This document shows positions 59,580 through 64,000 of a stretch of DNA of 64,000 nt, one piece after another. The stretch spans positions 1 through 64,000 of the forward strand of contig NZ_KQ058850.1 of assembly GCF_000982955.1 (NCBI RefSeq), given 5' to 3'. The position numbers and the translations under genes were made by a program. The notes below the pieces were generated by a model that saw only the letters and a program-made list of their open reading frames with translations, made no database searches and was not told where the DNA came from. The DNA comes from Micromonospora sp. HK10. GTDB lineage: Bacteria > Actinomycetota > Actinomycetes > Mycobacteriales > Micromonosporaceae. Within the stretch, counting starts at the first letter, position 1. Every line of letters begins with the position of its first letter.

Positions 59580-60586
59580 CCGGAGGCCTCGTGGGATCGG
59601 GGCCCGCCGGGCACTGAACGGCGGGCAGCGCCGGCGACCCGTCGTTGGACGATCAGCGCGGCCCACATGGCGGTCGCCGACGCGACCGCCGCGATGGTCG
59701 CCGCTGTGGCCAGCGTCGTCCAGTCCGCGTTCGGGCCACCGCCGTAGAAGCGGGCGGCGAGTTCTCCGGCCAGCGGATGCACCGACAGCATGCCGATCGG
59801 GCCGAGCAGCACCAGCAGCGCCCACCCACCACGACGGTCGCCGCGTGCCGCCAGCACCACGCCGACGAGCACCGCCACCAGGAGAAGTGCCGTCCCGGCG
59901 GCGGGCAGGATCTGCCGGGCGGGCCAGCCGTAGTAGCCGAGGAACACGTCGCCTCCGTTGCCGGCGAAGGCCGCCCCCACGGGCAGAGCCGCGGCGACGC
60001 CGGCGACGGGCAGCAGCCGTAGCCACCCGGGCGACCGGCTGGGCACGCCGAGCGCCACGAAACCGAGGCAGACCTGGGGGAGCAGGACGAACAGCGGAGG
60101 CCGGGACCGGTCGACGACGGCGGCGAGCGGTACGACGGCGACGGTGAGGACAAGGGCGAGACCGATCGCCGCGCGGGTCCACCGGCCGGGTGCCGCCACG
60201 TGCGCCGCCGCGGCGAGCAGCCATGTCACCCACACGCCGAGACCGAGGGTGACGGACGTGCCGTGCTGTGCGACGCCGAACCACGCCGTCGTCCACGGAC
60301 TGAGCTCCAGCGTGGCCCAGCAGCCGGCGAGAGCTGTGGCGGTCACCAACGCCAGTGTCGCGGCCAGCCGTAGGCCGGGGCCGACTCCGGTGGCGCCGAC
60401 CGCGCGGAGCCGCTGGCGTAGGCCGCCGACGGCCACGTCGGTCACGTCGGCCACCGAGGGCCACCTCCGGTCCGGCGAGGACAGGGCGAGGTACGTACCG
60501 GCGATCTCGGTGCCGCGCGCGTCGCGGTAGCCGGCCGGATAGCAGATCCGGACCAGTCGCAGATAGCGGCGTTCCAGGTCGCTCAT
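59576..60586 (-). CDS. PadR-associated integral membrane protein
   Basis: A 336-aa protein. The N-terminal RYLRLVRICYPAGYRDARGT is a cytoplasmic domain that is often found in genes following PadR regulators, and eight or so helices fill residues 70-320. No transporter or enzyme motif is evident. ATG 60586 overlaps the PadR stop by 4 nt. Function unknown; PadR probably represses it. Confidence 0.72.
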   Translation of the reverse strand: MSDLERRYLRLVRICYPAGYRDARGTEIAGTYLALSSPDRRWPSVADVTDVAVGGLRQRLRAVGATGVGPGLRLAATLALVTATALAGCWATLELSPWTTAWFGVAQHGTSVTLGLGVWVTWLLAAAAHVAAPGRWTRAAIGLALVLTVAVVPLAAVVDRSRPPLFVLLPQVCLGFVALGVPSRSPGWLRLLPVAGVAAALPVGAAFAGNGGDVFLGYYGWPARQILPAAGTALLLVAVLVGVVLAARGDRRGGWALLVLLGPIGMLSVHPLAGELAARFYGGGPNADWTTLATAATIAAVASATAMWAALIVQRRVAGAARRSVPGGPRSHEASG

Positions 60587-60939
60587 GCGATTCCTCCACT
60601 GAGTCGGGGCGTGCCTCGACGGGTACGTGCGGTCAAGCGGGCGGTCGCGGCCTCGACGTTGCGGCGCATCCGCTCGGTCTCGTCGGCGAGCAGGTCACCG
60701 CCGTGATTGGTGAGCCGGTAGTAGCGGCGCAGTCGGCTGTCCACCACCTCCTCCCGCTCGACGGCGACCAGACCCGCGTCGAGCAGCCGGTCGAGGGCGC
60801 CGTAGAGCGTGCCGGGGCGCAGTGACACGCGGCCGTCGGAGAGCCGGGTCACCTCGGTGATCAGGCCGTAGCCATGAAGTGGCTCCGCGGCCAACGCCGC
60901 GAGGATGAGGAAGGTGGGTTCGCGTAGCGGTGTCTCCAC
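60583..60939 (-). CDS. PadR family transcriptional regulator
   Basis: A 118-aa winged-helix regulator. EPTFLILAALAAEPLHGYGL and RLSDGRVSLRPGTLYGALDR are the PadR hallmarks (LxxLAxxPxHGYxL and GTLYxxLxRL), and a C-terminal dimerisation helix follows. GTG 60939. The -10-like TACATT ends 6 nt upstream, so the transcript is probably leaderless. It overlaps its membrane-protein target gene. Confidence 0.88.
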   Translation of the reverse strand: METPLREPTFLILAALAAEPLHGYGLITEVTRLSDGRVSLRPGTLYGALDRLLDAGLVAVEREEVVDSRLRRYYRLTNHGGDLLADETERMRRNVEAATARLTARTRRGTPRLSGGIA

Positions 60940-60945
60940 GCGCTC

Positions 60946-60951
60946 AATGTA
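60946..60951 (-). promoter_or_regulatory. leaderless -10 element of padR
   Basis: TACATT on the minus strand fits TANNNT and lies 6 nt before GTG 60939, with no ribosome site. The spacing repeats that at 55392. TATCG repeats nearby (60950 and 60965) may be part of the PadR site. Confidence 0.4.
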
Positions 60952-61148
60952 TCGGATGCAAAGGTATATCGGTACCCGTGTGTGGGTGCGGCTGTCGCCT
61001 GAATTGGGCTCGCCGGCCGGATGCCGCGGTGTGGTGTCCGGTCACCTGTCCGCAATCCGGCAACGATCGGGTCGACCAGCCGGTTGAACATGATCTTCAT
61101 GGGTCGGAGACTCGGGGTGTCGGGTGGCACCTGGAACACCAGTTGAAG

Positions 61149-61457
61149 ATGAACGAGGAGCAGGCGATCCACGACCGGCTGATGGAGACTCGCCTCTGGT
61201 ACACCCAGATTGCGGCGACGGTCGCCAGCAGCGCGACGATCCTGACCCTCGGTGTGATCACCGCCGTGACCGGCGACACGGCCAACGTGGCAGCGAGTCT
61301 CGCCGTCCTCGGCTGCGGCTCGGGACTGGCGGCGGGATCGTTCCTGGCCAGCAGGGGGATCAGGCGGGCCTGGCTCGACGAACGTCAGCGCCGTCAGGCG
61401 GACGAACGGCTTGCGGAGGAGCAGCCCGAGCCGGCGGCGGCACAGCCGGTGCCGTGA
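61149..61457 (+). CDS. small membrane protein with two helices
   Basis: A 102-aa protein. NEEQAIHDRLMETRLWYTQI is an amphipathic start, then helices at about 18-38 and 43-65, and a charged tail ending PAAAQPVP. ATG 61149 is chosen as no coding bias exists upstream. No family recognised. It is convergent with the ABC permease gene. Confidence 0.5.
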   Translation: MNEEQAIHDRLMETRLWYTQIAATVASSATILTLGVITAVTGDTANVAASLAVLGCGSGLAAGSFLASRGIRRAWLDERQRRQADERLAEEQPEPAAAQPVP

Positions 61458-61487
61458 CGGGACCCGGTCGTGGTGTCGATCCGGGCA

Positions 61488-62465
61488 CTAGATCACCCGG
61501 CGTCGTACCCGCCACACCACCACGCCGATCAGCGCCGCGGCGGCGGCGACGAACAGCGCCGCCTCGATGAGCTGGAAGGTCCAGAACCGGTCGGCCGGGT
61601 GGTAGACCCCGAACTGCTGGATGCCCCGCGCGTGCAGGAACTGGTTGAGGTTGGTGCCGGCCCGGTTGGCGGCGTCCTCCAGCTGGTAGTACTCGGTCGA
61701 GCTCAGCCTGCGCCCGCTGGCGTCCGCGTAGCCGCGCTCGATCACCCAGTCAGCGACGCTGCGCACGGGTCGGTGCGCGGCGTCGGCCGTGGCGCCGCCG
61801 GCGGGGACCGGCCGCATGGTGGTGAGCGGGGTCGCGTACGCGGGACGGGCCAACAGCGCCACCGACATCCGGGCGGCGAGGAACGCCCCGAACGCGACGC
61901 CGAACGCGGGCAGGCTGCGCCGCAGGATCGCGCCGGCCGCGGTGGCGACGCCGAACGCGAACAGCGCGTACGCCACCGGAACAAGTCCCTCCAGGTCGAA
62001 GGCGTCGTACTGGAACCGGCCTTCCCACGCGTCGAAAGGCTGACGGAACCAGGTGAGCACCGCGGTGAACAACGCGGTGAGCGTGACGGTGACGCCGGCC
62101 AGTGCCGCGAGCTTGGCGGCCAGCCAGCGGGTCCGCGGCACGGCCTGCGTCCAGGCGAGCTGCCAGGTGCCGTCCTCCAGTTCGCGGGCGAGCAGCGGCG
62201 CACCGAGGAACGCGCCGATGACGACGGGGACCAGATAGAAGGCCGCCAGGAGGTTCTCGACGTACCCGTACCCCTCGTCGAGCCGGCGGAAGGAGGCCAC
62301 GCAGGCCTCGTCGACACCGGCCGGTCCGGCACAGCGGGCGGGACCGCCGGGGAACAGGTCGTGGGCCTGCGTGCCGAGCACCAGCAGGGCGATGCCGAAC
62401 ATGCCGACGAGTAGACCCAGGACGCAGACCTCGGTCCGGTGCTGGCGCCAGATCAGCCAGGTCAT
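61488..62465 (-). CDS. ABC-2 type transporter permease
   Basis: A 325-aa membrane protein with six helices (first at about 14-34, last at about 295-318) and a long outer loop. LARELEDGTWQLAWTQAVPR is the sequence that many actinobacterial ABC-2 permeases (ytr type) carry. ATG 62465 overlaps the ATPase stop (ATGA). With the ATPase and GntR genes it forms a three-gene exporter unit of the YtrABC kind. Confidence 0.83.
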   Translation of the reverse strand: MTWLIWRQHRTEVCVLGLLVGMFGIALLVLGTQAHDLFPGGPARCAGPAGVDEACVASFRRLDEGYGYVENLLAAFYLVPVVIGAFLGAPLLARELEDGTWQLAWTQAVPRTRWLAAKLAALAGVTVTLTALFTAVLTWFRQPFDAWEGRFQYDAFDLEGLVPVAYALFAFGVATAAGAILRRSLPAFGVAFGAFLAARMSVALLARPAYATPLTTMRPVPAGGATADAAHRPVRSVADWVIERGYADASGRRLSSTEYYQLEDAANRAGTNLNQFLHARGIQQFGVYHPADRFWTFQLIEAALFVAAAAALIGVVVWRVRRRVI

Positions 62466-63361
62466 GCCGCCACCTCCGAGGTGACCGCGCCGCTCGGCTC
62501 GGACGGCCGGCGCAGGTACGCCAGCACCAGGTCCTCCAGCGCGACCGGTTGGGCCTGCCACCCGGGCGCGGCCGGGAGCCCGCCGTCGCGTACCAGCAGG
62601 GTGGTGTGCCGGTCGCTGTGGACGGCCTCCACGACGGCGCCGGCCCGGTCGGGGTCGGTGGCCGTGCGCGGGCCGACGAGCAGCCGGTGCTCGGCGAGGA
62701 GGGCGTCGATGTCGCCGGTGAGCGTGACCCGGCCCTGGTTGAGCACGACCAGGTGGTCGCAGACCCGCTCCAGCTCGTGCACGACGTGGGAGGAGAACAG
62801 GACGGTCACCCCGCCTTCGGCGACCGCGCCCATGAGGACCTGGAGGAACTCGTGCCGGGCCAGCGGGTCGAGGCTGGCCACCGGCTCGTCGAGGACGAGC
62901 AGGTCGGGCCGCTTCGCCAGGGCCAGGGCCAGCGCGACCTGGGCCTGTTGCCCGCCGGAGAGCGTGCCGGTGCGGCGGTCGAGCGGGATGCCCAGCTTCG
63001 CCAGCCGGCGTTGGGCCAGCCCCTGGTCGAACCGCAGGTTGCAGGCCCGGCCGAAGCGGAGCATCTCGGCGACGGTGAAGCGCTTGTACAGCGGGTGGTC
63101 CTGGGCCAGGAACCCGACCCGGGACAGAGTGTGCGGGGTGCTGGCGGTGACGTCGTGGCCGAGGACCTCCACGGTGCCGGTGCTCGGCGCCAGCAACCCG
63201 ACGACCAGGCGCAGCAGCGTGGTCTTGCCCGCGCCGTTCGGCCCGACCAGGGCGATCACGCCGCCGGCCGGCAGGTTCAGGGTGCAGTCGCGCAGCGCCC
63301 AGCCCTTCCGGTACCGCTTGCCCACACCGTCGGTGCGCAGCGCGAACTCGGTCTCTGTCAC
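62462..63361 (-). CDS. ABC transporter ATP-binding protein
   Basis: A 299-aa ATPase. Walker A GPNGAGKTT at residues 40-48, LSGGQQAQVALALALA signature, LLVLDEPVASLDP Walker B and SSHVVHELE with the switch His. The C-terminal 80 residues are the DUF4162-like extension of drug and lipid exporters. GTG 63361 overlaps the gntR stop (GTGA) and its own stop overlaps the permease start. It powers the ABC-2 permease. Confidence 0.88.
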   Translation of the reverse strand: MTETEFALRTDGVGKRYRKGWALRDCTLNLPAGGVIALVGPNGAGKTTLLRLVVGLLAPSTGTVEVLGHDVTASTPHTLSRVGFLAQDHPLYKRFTVAEMLRFGRACNLRFDQGLAQRRLAKLGIPLDRRTGTLSGGQQAQVALALALAKRPDLLVLDEPVASLDPLARHEFLQVLMGAVAEGGVTVLFSSHVVHELERVCDHLVVLNQGRVTLTGDIDALLAEHRLLVGPRTATDPDRAGAVVEAVHSDRHTTLLVRDGGLPAAPGWQAQPVALEDLVLAYLRRPSEPSGAVTSEVAA

Positions 63362-63753
63362 GCCACGTCCTCGTTCCTGGTCTGCTGGTGGACGGAGGTG
63401 AAGAGCGCGTCGACCGCCTGCTCGTCGAGGCCGGCGGCGTAGGCGCGGCGCAGCCAGGTCGCCAGGCCGCGGCGCAGCGACGTGTACGTCGATGCCGACA
63501 TCGCGGCCGACTGCTGTTCGTTGACGAACGTGCCCTGGCCGGGCCGGCCGGTGACCAGGTTCTCCTGCTCCATCTGCCGGTACGCCTTGGCGACGGTGTT
63601 CGGGTTGATCGCCAGGTCCTCGACCACCTCGCGGATGAGCGGGAGGCGGTCGCCGGGTTGGAGGAAGCCCAGCAGCACCGCCTGGCGGACCTGCTGGACG
63701 AGTTGCAGGTACGGCGGCACGCCGGAGTGGGTGTCGAGCCGGAAGACGAACAC
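63358..63753 (-). CDS. GntR family (YtrA-type) transcriptional regulator
   Basis: A 131-aa short GntR protein. FRLDTHSGVPPYLQLVQQVR, GDRLPLIREVVEDLAINPNT and VAKAYRQMEQENLVTGRPGQ are the winged-helix of the YtrA subfamily, with only a short C-terminal dimer helix pair. GTG 63753 is taken since AGGGGG lies just upstream and an earlier frame start would run through the large palindrome. It leads an operon with an ABC exporter, the usual arrangement for cell-envelope-stress-responsive YtrA regulators. Confidence 0.86.
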   Translation of the reverse strand: MFVFRLDTHSGVPPYLQLVQQVRQAVLLGFLQPGDRLPLIREVVEDLAINPNTVAKAYRQMEQENLVTGRPGQGTFVNEQQSAAMSASTYTSLRRGLATWLRRAYAAGLDEQAVDALFTSVHQQTRNEDVA

Positions 63754-63758
63754 GGTAG

Positions 63759-63800
63759 CCCCCTGCTGCTTTACTAGTACCCTAGTAAAGCAGCAGGGGG
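63759..63800. promoter_or_regulatory. 42-bp perfect inverted repeat, GntR (YtrA) operator
   Basis: The left arm CCCCCTGCTGCTTTACTAG (63759-63777) and its exact complement CTAGTAAAGCAGCAGGGGG (63782-63800) flank TACC. The 19-bp arms match with no error. The element ends 6 nt from the gntR start and covers the ribosome site. It is longer than the YtrA operator I know. Confidence 0.85.
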
Positions 63801-63835
63801 CGGTCAAGAAAACCGGCGCGCCCGCACCACCGCTG

Positions 63836-64000
63836 TCAGGCCTTACGGAGCCAGAACCGGAGCCCGCTCGTCTCGTCCGTGAAGGTCCGGGCAGCCGGCC
63901 AGGTCGGCTCGCCGGCGGCGTACCCGGTGGCCAGCACCTCGTCGGCGACCAGGTCGCGGTGCTCGCTCAGGGCGAGCGCGGTGTCCTCGTCGCCGGCCAC
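63836..64000 (-). CDS. C-terminal end of a gene, possibly isoleucyl-tRNA synthetase
   Basis: Only the last 54 codons are in the window, running on beyond the right edge and ending with TGA at 63836-63838. The residues ALALSEHRDLVADEVLAT and the end SGLRFWLRKA resemble the final domain of actinobacterial IleRS (DUF5915 region with a conserved HRDxIAxExLAT). If right, this is a highly conserved housekeeping gene 83 bp upstream of the gntR start. A different origin cannot be excluded from so short a piece. Confidence 0.4.
   Translation of the reverse strand: MAGDEDTALALSEHRDLVADEVLATGYAAGEPTWPAARTFTDETSGLRFWLRKA

Noticed and set aside
1..64000. CRISPR arrays, rRNA, tRNA, prophage modules or an integrated plasmid
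   Set aside because: I saw no regularly spaced repeats, no tRNA-like cloverleaf ends, no phage structural genes and no integrase or relaxase. Absence of tRNAs is by eye only; tRNAscan would settle it.

Overview
The window is high-GC (about 70%) DNA from an actinomycete, most probably a member of the Micromonosporaceae (Micromonospora-like). The clues are GTG starts throughout, an AfsR-type SARP regulator, a SigE-family sigma factor, a homodimeric AceE, a fragment of a mycothiol-dependent (maleylpyruvate isomerase family) enzyme, and a three-gene FxSxx-COOH-type TIR/TPR set. The family assignment is inference from gene content; no rRNA or tRNA gene was recognised.

Layout. 0-6 kb (minus strand): two TIR-like FxsC proteins feeding into a MinD-like/TIR-like/NB-ARC/TPR protein (FxsT). 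The peptide and radical SAM genes that normally go with them are not visible. 6-10 kb: a mosaic of small or damaged genes (barstar-domain protein, membrane protein, lipoprotein, GNAT, DinB relic). 10-20.5 kb: an Eis-type acetyltransferase, a 1094-aa SARP regulator and, divergently, a 1547-aa secreted protein (lysozyme-like plus SGNH hydrolase) followed by a secreted ricin-type lectin. Between the SARP gene and the secreted protein lies a tandem 8-bp repeat with 11-bp period. 20.6-31 kb: several regulator/target pairs, each with a legible operator (HTH + MFS, HTH + alpha/beta hydrolase, MarR facing two flavin/NADPH oxidoreductases). 31-39 kb: LtrA, RibD-like reductase, acetyltransferase, glyoxalase-like, NTF2-like and DUF899 genes, interleaved with three genes ruined by internal deletion or fusion. 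39-45 kb: FtsX-type ABC exporter divergent from a NarL-type two-component system. 45-47 kb: NB-ARC relic and an HExxH protein followed by a frame-broken lipoprotein gene. 47-49 kb: SigE-family sigma factor with a membrane-anchored propeller protein. 49-54.4 kb: a SufR-like iron-sulfur regulator, a universal stress protein, an Acg-like flavoprotein and pyruvate dehydrogenase E1. 54.4-64 kb: HTH + Clp-N pair, epoxide hydrolase, a second two-component system, CDP-alcohol phosphatidyltransferase + VTT-like pair, PadR + membrane protein, GntR (YtrA-type) + ABC exporter, and the C-terminal end of a gene that may be ileS.

How it works together. This looks like a chromosome-arm stretch of small, self-regulated transcription units: regulator and target overlap by 1-8 nt (ATGA, GTGA, TGATG) and the operator sits directly at the regulator start codon. 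Translational coupling is seen at more than ten junctions. At least eight loci are broken. Four or five are trimmed by deletion (DinB, maleylpyruvate isomerase, nitrilase, cold-shock/barstar, NB-ARC) and three show single-base frame breaks (about 6372, 6570 and 46390). The single-base breaks could be assembly errors. No complete mobile element, CRISPR array or phage module is present; one IS256-type transposase relic is. The candidates I rate most interesting are the TIR/TIR/NB-ARC-TPR set at the left edge and the SARP-flanked giant secreted enzyme.
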